Assembly: GCA_036495445.1 (NCBI GenBank)
Contig: DASXMX010000633.1
Location: forward strand, 1 to 17,985
Reading direction: 5' to 3'
Source: DASXMX01 sp036495445
Lineage (GTDB): Bacteria > Planctomycetota > Phycisphaerae > Tepidisphaerales > Tepidisphaeraceae
Length of the DNA stretch: 17,985 nucleotides
Both the position numbers and the translations under genes were made by a program. Within the stretch, counting starts at the first letter, position 1, and the number at the start of each line of letters is the position of its first letter. The notes beneath the pieces were generated by a model. The model was not told the DNA's origin. It did not search any database and worked only from the letters and a program-made list of their open reading frames with translations. This document shows, piece after piece, positions 5,273 through 12,931 of the stretch.

Positions 5273-6871
5273 CTATTGCCGCGCGGTCGACACCGCCTGA
5301 TTGGGGTTAGGCTGTTCGGTCACTTCCCACCCGCCTCCCAGCGCCTTATAGACCGCCACCAGATCAGTCGAAACCAACTGGTTGCTCTGCGAAAGCTGGT
5401 CCTGCGAGAGGAACAGGTTCTGCTCCGCGGTGAGCACGTTGAGGAAGTCTACCAATCCGGCTTGATTGAGCTGCTTGGCCAGGGAGACCGACCGCTCGTT
5501 GGCCTCGACCGATCGCTGCAGCGCCTCGCGGCGGCCTTGCTCCTGCTGGTACGCGACGAGCGAGTCCTCCACGTCGGAGAGTGCCTGGAGCACTGTCTGG
5601 CGGTATTGGATCAGCGCCTCCTGCTGCCGCGCGTTCTGGACGTGGATGTTGGCCCAGATCTGCCCCGCGTCGAAGATCCGCCACGAGAGGGCCGGGCCGA
5701 ACGACCAGATCTGGCTGGAGGCGTTGAACCAGCTCTTGAGCTGCAGGCTCTCCCATCCGAACGAGCCGGTGAGATTGAGCTTGGGGAACAGATCGGCCGT
5801 AGCGACGCCGATATTGGCCGTCGCGGCGGCGAGCTGGCGCTCGGCCTGCTGCACGTCGGGCCGCCGGCGGAGCAGGTCCGATGGGAGCCCCGGCGGGATC
5901 ACCGGCGGGCCGCCCGGCAGCGGGCCGACGGGCGCCAACTCCGCCTCCAGATCCGTCGGGTTCCGGCCCAGCAGCACGCCGAGCCGGTGGATCGCCTGTT
6001 GGATCTGCGTCTGGATCGTCGGGATCGTCGACTCGGTGCTGGCGACCTGCGCCTCCTGGCGGGCGACGTCCAGGTCGGTCGCGATGCCGGCCTGGAACTT
6101 GGCCTTGGTCAGGTCGAGGAAGTCGTTCTGGCTGGCGACGTTGCTCTGGACGATCAGCAACTCCTGCTGCATGCCGCGGACGATCATGTAATTCCGCGCG
6201 ACCTCTGACAGAAACGTGATCATCGCAAACCGGCGGGCATCGACCTGCGCTTCGAGCGACGCCTGGGCCGCCTCGATCGCGCGCCGCGTGCCTCCGAAGA
6301 TGTCGACTTCCCACCCCGCGTCAAACCCGGCCTGATAGAAGTTGGTCCGGGTGCCCGGCAACGCGAAGGAGGACCCGGTCGCGCCGGTGCCGGTGCTGGT
6401 CCCGCCGCTGCCTGTCCCCGTGCCCGTTCCCGTCGACCCGTTGGGGGTTCCCGTGCCGCCGAAGCTGCCGAATGCATTTTTGCTGCTTTGGCTGCGGGTA
6501 TAGGACACCGAGCTGTCGACGGTGGGGAAGAGCGTCGCCACGTTCCCCTGCAAGTTTGCGCGAGCCTCCAGCACGCGGGCCTGGGCGAGTTGCACGTCCA
6601 GGTTCGAGCGGACGCCTTCGGCGATCAAGCCGTTCAACACGGGATCGTGGAACGACTCCCACCAGAGTCGAAGGTCCACCGCCTCAACCGGCTGCGTTGT
6701 CGGTTGCGTGGCGGAGGGTTGCGTTGAGGCGGCGCCGAACTTTGCCGGGGGATGCATCTGCGGCGCCTGATAGTTCGGCCCGACCTTGCACCCGATCGCG
6801 GCCACCGCCACTGCCGCCGCGGATCCCAGGACAACCCACTTCGACTTTGCCTTCACCATCATGATCTTCAT
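5273..6871 (-). CDS. Outer-membrane efflux lipoprotein, NodT/TolC-like
   Basis: A 532-residue outer-membrane channel of the NodT family. A lipoprotein signal ends at Cys28 (AAIGC), followed by KVGPNYQAP, the classic start of mature NodT-type proteins. A Thr/Gln/Pro linker (STQPSATQPTTQP, 49-61) comes next. Two outer-membrane factor repeats follow (about 68-300 and 310-515) with long helices (LAQARVLEARANLQ; TDLDVARQEAQVAST; LPSDLLRRRPDVQQAERQLAAATANIGVA). Residues 134-167 are a Gly/Thr/Ser-rich insertion between the first two outer-membrane strands, so in the first surface loop. The length is slightly above the usual 450-500 because of the linker and this loop. The gene overlaps the adaptor stop by 4 bp (ATGA) and is the last of the efflux run. 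It provides the exit duct for the pump. Confidence 0.92.
   Translation of the reverse strand: MKIMMVKAKSKWVVLGSAAAVAVAAIGCKVGPNYQAPQMHPPAKFGAASTQPSATQPTTQPVEAVDLRLWWESFHDPVLNGLIAEGVRSNLDVQLAQARVLEARANLQGNVATLFPTVDSSVSYTRSQSSKNAFGSFGGTGTPNGSTGTGTGTGSGGTSTGTGATGSSFALPGTRTNFYQAGFDAGWEVDIFGGTRRAIEAAQASLEAQVDARRFAMITFLSEVARNYMIVRGMQQELLIVQSNVASQNDFLDLTKAKFQAGIATDLDVARQEAQVASTESTIPTIQTQIQQAIHRLGVLLGRNPTDLEAELAPVGPLPGGPPVIPPGLPSDLLRRRPDVQQAERQLAAATANIGVATADLFPKLNLTGSFGWESLQLKSWFNASSQIWSFGPALSWRIFDAGQIWANIHVQNARQQEALIQYRQTVLQALSDVEDSLVAYQQEQGRREALQRSVEANERSVSLAKQLNQAGLVDFLNVLTAEQNLFLSQDQLSQSNQLVSTDLVAVYKALGGGWEVTEQPNPNQAVSTARQ
6371..6460 (-). repeat. Low-complexity Gly-Thr tract within the outer-membrane efflux gene
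   Basis: Degenerate GTGCCNGT-type units on the plus strand encode alternating Gly and Thr with some Ser and Pro (about residues 138-167). It looks like a slippage-prone simple repeat that lengthens a surface loop while staying in frame. Confidence 0.55.
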
Positions 6872-7857
6872 TCCTTCCCTGTTGCAACGGAAGCTTTTGC
6901 ACTCGATGCCGGTCCCGTGGTCGGCCGATCGCCCGGGACCTCGATATAGACATCCATCTGTTGGCCGACGTAGACGTTGAGCGCGTCGTGGGGGAACCCG
7001 TATAGCACCTGGAGGACCCGGGTGTCCACCCGCTCGGCCGTATCGCCGGTGAGCGATTTCTTCGGCACGACGTAGGGCTCGACGCGAACGAAATTCATCT
7101 TCGTATAGAGCCTCGGGTTCCCGCGGACGTACGCGACGGCCGCGGCGCCCGCGTGGAACCGCCAGGCGTCGTTCTCGTCGATGTCGGTCCGGACGTTCAC
7201 CTGCTTGGTGTCGCCCAACACGATCAGCGGCGTGGCGAGCGGGCCGACCTGAGCGTATTCGCCCAGGTGGATCTTCACTTGCAGGACCTCGCCCGCGACC
7301 GGCGCCCGGACGTGCCGGCGGTCAATTTCCGTCTGCGTCTGGGCCACTTGCGCCTCGGCCGAGGCGACGTCGGCCTTCGCCTGAACGAGCCGCGACTCGG
7401 CCGCCGTGGCGGCGAAGGACCGCTTGCTCAGCTCCTCCTGCGTGATCGCCCGAACGTCGGCGACGGATTTATAGAACTCAAGCTGCCGTCGGGCGTCGCC
7501 CAGGTTTGCCTCGGCTTCCGGCAGCTTGGCCCGGGCCAGCTCCAACGCCGCCTGGCGGACCTTCAGCTCCGCCTCCATGTCCCGAGTGTCGATCGCGAAG
7601 AGCAGGTCGCCGGCCTTGACCGTCTGCCCGACGCGCACCGGGATCTCCGTCACCATGCCGGGCACCGGCGTGCTGATCTCGATGTTCTCCGTGCTCGATT
7701 CGACGATGCCCGCGCCCGCAATGTAATGCGCAAACGGCGCCCGCGACGGCTCCGCCACCGGCGGCGACACCGCCACCGGCTTCGCGCCGCTCCGCACGAC
7801 GTAAACGCCAAATAATAGGCCCAGCGCCGCAATGGCGGGAAGAATGTACTTCAACAT
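6868..7857 (-). CDS. HlyD-family periplasmic adaptor (membrane fusion protein)
   Basis: A 329-residue adaptor linking an inner-membrane transporter to an outer-membrane channel. One N-terminal membrane helix (residues 4-22) is followed by a first lipoyl half with PVPGMVTEIPVRVGQTVKAGD (about 66-86). A helical hairpin runs about 95-185 (RQAALELARAKLPEAEANL, AATAAESRLVQAKADVASAE). The second lipoyl half starts at RHVRAPVAGEVLQV (about 188), and beta-barrel and membrane-proximal strands follow. The tail has another Thr/Pro bit (RPTTGP). The helical hairpin is medium length, as in ABC-pump adaptors of the DevB type. The start at 7857 has GGAG 7 nt upstream. Upstream lies a 183-bp palindromic repeat separating it from the ATPase gene, so it may be transcribed less or from its own promoter. 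Downstream it overlaps the NodT gene by 4 bp. Confidence 0.92.
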   Translation of the reverse strand: MLKYILPAIAALGLLFGVYVVRSGAKPVAVSPPVAEPSRAPFAHYIAGAGIVESSTENIEISTPVPGMVTEIPVRVGQTVKAGDLLFAIDTRDMEAELKVRQAALELARAKLPEAEANLGDARRQLEFYKSVADVRAITQEELSKRSFAATAAESRLVQAKADVASAEAQVAQTQTEIDRRHVRAPVAGEVLQVKIHLGEYAQVGPLATPLIVLGDTKQVNVRTDIDENDAWRFHAGAAAVAYVRGNPRLYTKMNFVRVEPYVVPKKSLTGDTAERVDTRVLQVLYGFPHDALNVYVGQQMDVYIEVPGDRPTTGPASSAKASVATGKE

Positions 7858-7890
7858 GTTTCACTCCATCCCGGGTTCGGGAGGAAAGAG

Positions 7891-8073
7891 TCACCGCCGA
7901 GACGCAGAGGCCGCGGAGAAGAGAAAAGAATTAGCCACAGATGAACACAGATGCACACAGATAATTGTGAATTCAAACGTCGATGCTGGCTTTGTCATCT
8001 GTGTGCATCTGTGCCCCATCTGTGGCTCAAAAATGTATTTTTCTTCTCTGCGTTCTCTGCGTCTCCGCGGTGA
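7891..8073. repeat. Large nested palindromic repeat, copy 1
   Basis: The outer arms (about 7891-7923 and 8043-8073) pair imperfectly. The inner arms (7933-7962 and 7997-8027) pair over about 30 bp with few mismatches; the left arm begins AGCCACAGATGAACACAGAT. The 34-bp core is not conserved. Copy 2 is at 16485-16700: inner left arms differ at 1 of 30 positions and inner right arms at 1 of 31. It lies inside the efflux operon, between the ATPase and adaptor genes. Open frames reading through it are artefacts. Confidence 0.85.
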
Positions 8074-8083
8074 ACTCGCGGTT

Positions 8084-8824
8084 TCAAAGATGACTCGCGT
8101 CGTTGACGACTTTGACGATCCGGCCGTCGTCCATGCGGGCGATGCGGTCGGCGAATTCGAAGATGCGGGCGTCGTGGGTGACGATGACCAGTGCCCGGCC
8201 CTCGCCCAGGGCGACGTCGCGCAGCAGTTCCATCACCTTGTGGCCGGTCTCGTGGTCGAGCGCGCTGGTCGGCTCGTCGCAGACGATCAGCTTGGGGCCG
8301 TGGATCAGCGCCCGAGCGATGGCCACCCGCTGCTGCTGCCCGCCGGACATCTGGGCCGGCAGTGATTTGGTCCGATCGGCCAACCCGACGCGGGCGAGCA
8401 TCTCCCTCGCCCGCCCGATCGCCTCCGATCGTCGCACGCTGTTCAGCAGCAGGGGGATCGCGACGTTCTCGGCGGCGGTGAGCGTCGGCAGCAGGTTGAA
8501 CGCCTGGAAGACGAACCCGATCCTCTCGCCGCGTTTTCTCGTCTTTTCCGTCGGAGTCATGTGGCGGAAGTCATCGCCGAACACATGGCACTCGCCTTCG
8601 TTCTGGTCGAGGATGCCGGCGATGACGGAGATGAGCGTCGTCTTCCCGCAGCCGGACGGGCCGACCAGCATGAGCAGTTCGTCCGTGTGCACGTCGAGAT
8701 CGACGCCGCGCAGGGCCGTCACGGTGCCGGCGCCGGAGCCGTAGACTTTCGTCAGCCCACGACAACGGACAGCGGCCTCTCGATGGGATCGGACGATCGG
8801 CGTTTTGAGTTCGGCGAGGGTCAT
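8084..8824 (-). CDS. ABC transporter ATP-binding protein (MacB/LolD/DevA-like)
   Basis: A 246-residue cytoplasmic ATPase that powers the efflux pump. All nucleotide-site motifs are present: Walker A GPSGCGKTT (55-63), Q-loop FVFQAFNLLPTLTAAEN (104-120), signature MSGGQQQRVAIARAL (159-173), Walker B LIVCDEPTSALD (179-190) and the switch His217 in VIVTHDAR. The LLPTLTAAENVAIPLLL pattern is typical of the LolD/MacB/DevA group, which works with FtsX-type permeases. The N-terminus is about 15 residues longer than usual before the first strand. The start at 8824 has AGGGA about 7 nt upstream and follows the permease stop by 3 nt, so the two are translated together. The subunit would dimerise on the permease pair. 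Confidence 0.95.
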   Translation of the reverse strand: MTLAELKTPIVRSHREAAVRCRGLTKVYGSGAGTVTALRGVDLDVHTDELLMLVGPSGCGKTTLISVIAGILDQNEGECHVFGDDFRHMTPTEKTRKRGERIGFVFQAFNLLPTLTAAENVAIPLLLNSVRRSEAIGRAREMLARVGLADRTKSLPAQMSGGQQQRVAIARALIHGPKLIVCDEPTSALDHETGHKVMELLRDVALGEGRALVIVTHDARIFEFADRIARMDDGRIVKVVNDASHL

Positions 8825-8827
8825 GGT

Positions 8828-9985
8828 CTATCCCTTGAAGACGACGGCCGGTTCCAGCCTTTGCACCTTGCGCGCGCTCAGCAGCGCCGGGACGAGGCAT
8901 GCGATCACCACGCACCCGCCGCTGAAGACGAGCAACTGCCAGGGCAGGAAGAACGAGAGCCCGGTGCCGTTGATCAGCTTCCCGAACACCGCCGCGCCGC
9001 CGACGCCGAGGCCGTAGCCCAGCATCCCGGCGACGACCGCCTGCAGGAGGATCATCCCCAGCAGACGCCGGTCGCTGGCGCCCATCGCCTTGAGCATGCC
9101 GAAGTACTTGAGGTTTTCGAGCGTGAACCCGTAGAACGTCTGCCCGGCGATGGCGGTGCCGATCACGAGGCCGAGCAGGACGACGATGCCGAAGTTGATT
9201 GCGATCCCCGTTTGCTTCACGACGTAGATCGCCGTCAGCTTGCGGAAGTCGTGCGACGTGTAGGCGGCCTGGCCGGTGGCGTCGCGGAGGCGTGCACAGA
9301 GGGCGTTGAGGTCGGCGCCGGGCTTGGCTTTGACGACGACGAACGTCAGCATCCGCCGCTGGGCGGGCGCGAGCGTCAGCGCCTCGGTGTACGTTGAATA
9401 AACCACCGGCTGCCAGAAGAACGGACGCGTGATCCGGCAGAAGCCGACGACGCGGACGCGGTGGTCGTTGACCTCGAGCGTGTCGCCGAGTTTCAGCGGG
9501 ATCTTCGTCTTCCCATCGGCGGAGGTGCGCGCAAAGCGGGTGTTCGCCTCGGCCTGATCGACGATCACGGAATCGTCGCCGCGCAGGTCCTCGGCCTTGC
9601 CTTCCACCATCTGCGGCGGGCCGCCGGCCAGCGTGGCATCGTCGACGCCGATGATCGAGCACGCCTGTTCGTGCCCGTTGCTCATGCGGATGTTGAGGAC
9701 GCCCTTGTACATCGGCTCGGCCCACTCGACGCCGGCCACGCCGCGGGCGCGCAGCAGGGCGGTGTCGGGCATCCGCTTGGCGTCGTCGGTGAACTCCATC
9801 TCAGGGTTCATCACCCAGACGTCCGCGGCTCGAGTGTCGTCGATGAACGAATAGGTGCGGGTCATGTATCCGAGGAAGATCGCCGCTTCCTGCGTCACCA
9901 GCAGGGCGGCGCAGGTGAGGCCGAAGAGGATTGCCAGGTACTTGGCGCGATCGCCGGCGAGCATCTGCAGCGCAACACGGTTCAT
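8828..9985 (-). CDS. ABC transporter permease, FtsX/MacB type (DevC-like)
   Basis: A 385-residue inner-membrane permease. One N-terminal membrane helix (about 15-42, YLAILFGLTCAALLVTQEAAIF) is followed by a large periplasmic core (about 45-255) like the MacB core domain. Three C-terminal helices (about 258-285, 305-335 and 345-372) form the FtsX domain, ending with the coupling segment SARKVQRLEPAVVFKG. The GMLKAMGASDRRLLGMIL stretch just before the third helix is typical for this fold. The ATG at 9985 overlaps the TetR stop by 4 bp (ATGA); the same frame continues upstream only as a shadow of the TetR gene. This class uses the periplasmic domain and adaptor to push substrates from the periplasm or outer leaflet to the outside. 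In cyanobacteria the DevBCA relatives export glycolipids; here the substrate is unknown. Confidence 0.9.
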   Translation of the reverse strand: MNRVALQMLAGDRAKYLAILFGLTCAALLVTQEAAIFLGYMTRTYSFIDDTRAADVWVMNPEMEFTDDAKRMPDTALLRARGVAGVEWAEPMYKGVLNIRMSNGHEQACSIIGVDDATLAGGPPQMVEGKAEDLRGDDSVIVDQAEANTRFARTSADGKTKIPLKLGDTLEVNDHRVRVVGFCRITRPFFWQPVVYSTYTEALTLAPAQRRMLTFVVVKAKPGADLNALCARLRDATGQAAYTSHDFRKLTAIYVVKQTGIAINFGIVVLLGLVIGTAIAGQTFYGFTLENLKYFGMLKAMGASDRRLLGMILLQAVVAGMLGYGLGVGGAAVFGKLINGTGLSFFLPWQLLVFSGGCVVIACLVPALLSARKVQRLEPAVVFKG

Positions 9986-10656
9986 TTCGCACCCGCCTTT
10001 CGGGCCTTGTGCGGCTTGGGGAGCGTGGGCGGGTCGGCGAGCATGCCGCGGAGGATCGCGCCCAGCGCGGCGCTCGACCGGTCCTCGATCGGCCGCCAGT
10101 CCACCCATTGGTCGTTGCCTTTGGTGATCTGCAGCGACGCGACGCCGTGGGCGGTGGCCCACAGGACCTGCGTCGCCAGCTCCGCGTTCCTGTATTCGGG
10201 CCGGAACCGCTTCTGCGCGATCGCCTCGGTGACGGCGAGCTTCAGGATCGCGTAGGCGTCCTCGTCCGGGTTGCCCTTGTGTTCCATCGCCGTCGCGTCG
10301 GGCGGGGGCGCCAGCGGCGTCATGAACATCAGCCGGTAGTGGTTCGGGAATTCCAGCGCGAAGCGGATGTAATCGTGCCCGATCCGGCCGATCCGCTCGA
10401 CCGGGTCCTTCACCCGTGCCAACTCGTTGAACACGCCGGCCAGCCGGCCGAAGTCCGCGCGGCACAGCTCGCGGAACAGCGCTTCCTTGTCCTGGAAGTG
10501 GACGTAAATCGCAGTGGGGGAGTACTCGATCGCCTCGGCGATCTTGCGCATCGAGACGGCGTCGTACCCGTGGCGGGCGAACAGCTCGCGGGCGGCGTCC
10601 ATGATCCTGGCCCGCGTCTGGTCGCGCTCCCGCTCTCGCCGTTCCTGCACGCCCAT
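9982..10656 (-). CDS. TetR-family regulator of the efflux operon
   Basis: A 224-residue DNA-binding repressor-like protein. Residues about 16-62 form the TetR helix-turn-helix (ARIMDAARELFARHGYDAVS, MRKIAEAIEYSPTAIYVHFQDKEALF). The C-terminal ligand domain resembles the WHG-type group of TetR proteins, with YIRFALEFPNHYRLMFM (about 95-111); the tail is Lys/Pro-rich. The start at 10656 has GGAG 8 nt upstream. It overlaps the permease start by 4 bp, so regulator and pump are made from one message, as in self-limiting efflux operons. The 136-bp region upstream holds three inverted repeats that could be its operators. The inducer is not predictable. Confidence 0.93.
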   Translation of the reverse strand: MGVQERRERERDQTRARIMDAARELFARHGYDAVSMRKIAEAIEYSPTAIYVHFQDKEALFRELCRADFGRLAGVFNELARVKDPVERIGRIGHDYIRFALEFPNHYRLMFMTPLAPPPDATAMEHKGNPDEDAYAILKLAVTEAIAQKRFRPEYRNAELATQVLWATAHGVASLQITKGNDQWVDWRPIEDRSSAALGAILRGMLADPPTLPKPHKARKAGAK

Positions 10657-10792
10657 GATTTCGTCTCCGCGGGCGCCCGCCGAACCCGGCCGCGCGCTCA
10701 GTTAACACCGTTAAGTTAGAATTCGTTGATCACAAAGTCAACGCCGTTCCGAAGAATATTTCACATTCCTGCGGGTGAATGTGTGATCGGGC
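10657..10792 (-). promoter_or_regulatory. Promoter/operator region of the TetR-efflux operon
   Basis: This 136-bp gap between the two TetR genes is AT-richer than its surroundings. It holds three inverted repeats: TTAAC-ACC-GTTAA (10702-10714), CGTTGA-N8-TCAACG (10724-10743) and CACATTC-N8-GAATGTG (10762-10783). The last two share the 8-bp spacing. Any of them could be a TetR operator; the last, 9 bp beyond the stop of the upstream gene, could also end that transcript, though it has no T-run. No clear -35/-10 pair can be fixed by eye. Confidence 0.5.
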
Positions 10793-11440
10793 TCATTCGG
10801 GCTTGCCCGGGCCGGCGGCGCGGTACGTGGCGATGGCCGCCAGCGAGAACCGGGTGATGTGTTCGGTCAGGTGCTCGATGTCCTGCGGCGTGTGGCCGAG
10901 CTCCGGGTGCAGCCGGCGGATCATCTCCTGCGCGTGACGGTAGAAGCAGCACTGCCCGGCGACGCTCATCGTGCAGTCGCGGATGGTCTCGTCAGAAGCA
11001 CCGGGGCCGAGCAAATCGCGGACGATCCCGGTGATCCGCTGCGACATCGGCCGGATCGTCTCAGCCAGAATGATGTCAAAGCCGGCGGTCGGGTCGCTCA
11101 TTTCACGGGCCATCAGCTTCCCGTGCCAGGCGGGCATCCCTTCGCCCAGCATGCGGAAGAGCCATGAGCGGACGAAGGCGTTGAGCCGCTGCCCGGCCGG
11201 CGCGTCCGGCGGCAGGCCGCCGTCGGGCGGGAACCGCCGCAGCGCCTCGCCCAGCCAGTGCTGAAGGCAGGCGATGTAGAGCCGCTCCTTGTCGCCGAAG
11301 TGGTAATTCACCGCGGCGATGTTCGCATCGGCCCGGCTGCAGATGTCGCGGACGGTGGCTCGGCGGAAGCCCTGCTCCGCAAATACCTCGCCGGCCGCCT
11401 CCAGCAGGCGCAGTCGCGTCTCTCGGTTGCTAGAATCCAT
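10793..11440 (-). CDS. TetR-family regulator, CecR (YbiH)-like
   Basis: A 215-residue TetR protein. The N-terminal helix-turn-helix (about 8-55) has LLEAAGEVFAEQGFRRATVR and ANIAAVNYHFGDKERLY; the INYHFG/VNYHFG signature and the C-terminal part (KLMAREMSDPTAGFDIILAE, then MSQRITGIVRDLLG and VAGQCCFYRHA) fit the DUF1956-containing CecR group. In E. coli CecR controls an ABC exporter with a HlyD-type adaptor, which matches this location in front of an adaptor-containing ABC locus. The ATG at 11440 is chosen because the domain begins there; the longer open frame upstream runs antisense into the protease gene. Only a weak AGG lies upstream. It is divergent from the protease with 69 bp between starts, where a GC palindrome may be its own operator. 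Confidence 0.88.
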   Translation of the reverse strand: MDSSNRETRLRLLEAAGEVFAEQGFRRATVRDICSRADANIAAVNYHFGDKERLYIACLQHWLGEALRRFPPDGGLPPDAPAGQRLNAFVRSWLFRMLGEGMPAWHGKLMAREMSDPTAGFDIILAETIRPMSQRITGIVRDLLGPGASDETIRDCTMSVAGQCCFYRHAQEMIRRLHPELGHTPQDIEHLTEHITRFSLAAIATYRAAGPGKPE

Positions 11441-11455
11441 ACACCTGAACTGTAT

Positions 11456-11475
11456 CGGCCGGAACCGGCCGTTCC
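11456..11475. promoter_or_regulatory. Palindrome between divergent CecR-like and protease genes
   Basis: CGGCCGG-AA-CCGGCCG (11456-11471) is a perfect inverted repeat, overlapping GGAAC-N5-GTTCC (11461-11475). It sits midway in the 69-bp divergent gap, 16 bp from the regulator start. It is a candidate autoregulatory operator; this is position-based inference. Confidence 0.4.
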
Positions 11476-11509
11476 AAACACGAGTTTGAAATCCGCCCCG
11501 GGAGCGCGA

Positions 11510-12898
11510 ATGAACCGCGAAAAGATCGCCTGGCTCGTCAGCCTTATCCTCATTGCCATGCTCGCCTTCCAGTTGCCCGGCACCCTTGCCCGGCGGGATG
11601 ACGAGTACGCGTTCGTTAAGACGCTGATCGACCTCCATCGCGAGATCGAAAACAACTACGTCGAGCCGGTCGACGAGCAAAAGCTTCAGTCCGGTTCGAT
11701 CACCGGGATGATGGGAGAACTCGATCCCTACAGCATTTACGTTCCCCCTGCCAAGGAAAAAGAGTTCGACAACATGCTTGAAGGGAGCTTCGAAGGCGTC
11801 GGCATCGAGCTCTCGGTTCAGGAGAACGGCGACATCCAGGTCGTCAGCCCGATCCCGGACAGCCCGGCACTAAAGGCGGGCGTCATGGCCGGCGACGTCA
11901 TCCTCCGCGTCAACGGCCAGGACATCAAAGGCCTCAAGATCCCCGACGTGCAGAAGCTCATCAAAGGCCCGCTCGGCAGCGAGGTGCGGCTCACCGTGCG
12001 GCACCTCGACGGGCACGAGGCCGAACTCAAGATGCAGCGGCAGCAGATCGTCCTGCCCACGGTGATGGGCTATCGCCGGGACGGCCACGACAACTGGGAT
12101 TTCTGGGTGTCGAAGGACCCGAAGATCGCGTACGTGCGGATCACGCAGTTCACCAGCGACACAAAGACGGAACTGAAGAAGGCGATGGACCAGGTGCTGG
12201 CCGAGGGCATGCAGGGCCTGATCCTGGACCTCCGCTTCAACCCCGGCGGGCGACTCGATCAGGCGAAGGAGGTCGTCAACATGTTCATCCACAGTGGCGT
12301 CATCGTCGTGACCAAGGGCCTGCATCGGGCCGAGGACGTCGCCGTGGCCACGCCGGAGAAGGCGCTGCCGAAGGATTTCCCGATGATCGTGCTGGTGAAC
12401 GAGCACTCGGCCAGCGCCGCCGAGATCGTGGCCGGAAGCTTGAAAGACAACAAGCGCGCCCTGATCGTCGGCACCCGCACGTTCGGCAAGGGATCGGTGC
12501 AGGAGATCATCCCGATGCAGGAAGACGGCGGCGAGTTGAAGCTGACCGTCGCCTACTACTACCTGCCAAGCGGGCGGCTTGTGCACCGCAAAAAGGGAGC
12601 GACCGACTGGGGCGTCGATCCGCAGGTGAACGTCCCGATGAGCGAGGAGCAGGAACGCCAGGTGCTGCTGCAGCAGGGCGAGGAGGAACTGTTCCACAAG
12701 CCGCTGCCCCTCGCGACCCGGCCGACGACGGGGCCCGGGGCCACTCAGCCGACGACGATTCCCGCGACGCAGCCGGTCGCAGATACTCAGTTGCAGCAGG
12801 CGGTCAGCACGATGATCGGATCGATCATCATGAACGCCCAGCACCAAGGTTCGCTGGTGTCCGGTACGCAACCGACCACGCAGGCGGCGCTTCGATAG
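11510..12898 (+). CDS. ctpA: C-terminal processing peptidase (S41 family, CtpA-like)
   Basis: A 462-residue membrane-anchored or exported serine protease. Residues 6-26 are a signal/anchor helix. The N-terminal S41 part includes GMMGELDPYSIYVPP, followed by a PDZ domain (about 92-180, EGVGIEL and AGDVILRVNGQDI). The protease core has LDLRFNPGGRLDQA (239-252), a likely catalytic Ser302 in NEHSASAAEIVA, Lys327 in GTRTFGKGSVQ and Gln331. That is the Ser-Lys-Gln arrangement with the usual 25-residue spacing, so it should be active. The C-terminus (about 402-462) is low complexity with ATRPTTGPG, TQPTTIPATQP and SGTQPTTQAALR. The start at 11510 has GGGAG about 6 nt upstream; the open frame further upstream is antisense to the CecR-like gene. 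Such enzymes trim or degrade periplasmic proteins from their C-termini. It ends 33 bp from the convergent prenyl synthase gene. Confidence 0.95.
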   Translation: MNREKIAWLVSLILIAMLAFQLPGTLARRDDEYAFVKTLIDLHREIENNYVEPVDEQKLQSGSITGMMGELDPYSIYVPPAKEKEFDNMLEGSFEGVGIELSVQENGDIQVVSPIPDSPALKAGVMAGDVILRVNGQDIKGLKIPDVQKLIKGPLGSEVRLTVRHLDGHEAELKMQRQQIVLPTVMGYRRDGHDNWDFWVSKDPKIAYVRITQFTSDTKTELKKAMDQVLAEGMQGLILDLRFNPGGRLDQAKEVVNMFIHSGVIVVTKGLHRAEDVAVATPEKALPKDFPMIVLVNEHSASAAEIVAGSLKDNKRALIVGTRTFGKGSVQEIIPMQEDGGELKLTVAYYYLPSGRLVHRKKGATDWGVDPQVNVPMSEEQERQVLLQQGEEELFHKPLPLATRPTTGPGATQPTTIPATQPVADTQLQQAVSTMIGSIIMNAQHQGSLVSGTQPTTQAALR

Positions 12899-12931
12899 TT
12901 ACAAATAGATCGATTGCCAGAACCAACAAGG

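Noticed and set aside
4553..6208. A 551-codon plus-strand open frame
   Set aside because: It lies antisense to the anti-sigma, sigma and efflux channel genes and crosses their boundaries; composition is that of a shadow frame.
6546..6560. A further CCTGCAAGTTTGC-like copy of the TGCA element inside the efflux channel gene
   Set aside because: It lacks the second TGCA and the 5-nt spacing and lies within coding sequence.
7832..8365. A 177-codon plus-strand open frame with a Cys/His-rich ICVHLCPICG stretch resembling a zinc site
   Set aside because: The stretch is the translation of the palindromic repeat arm, and the rest is antisense to the ATPase gene.
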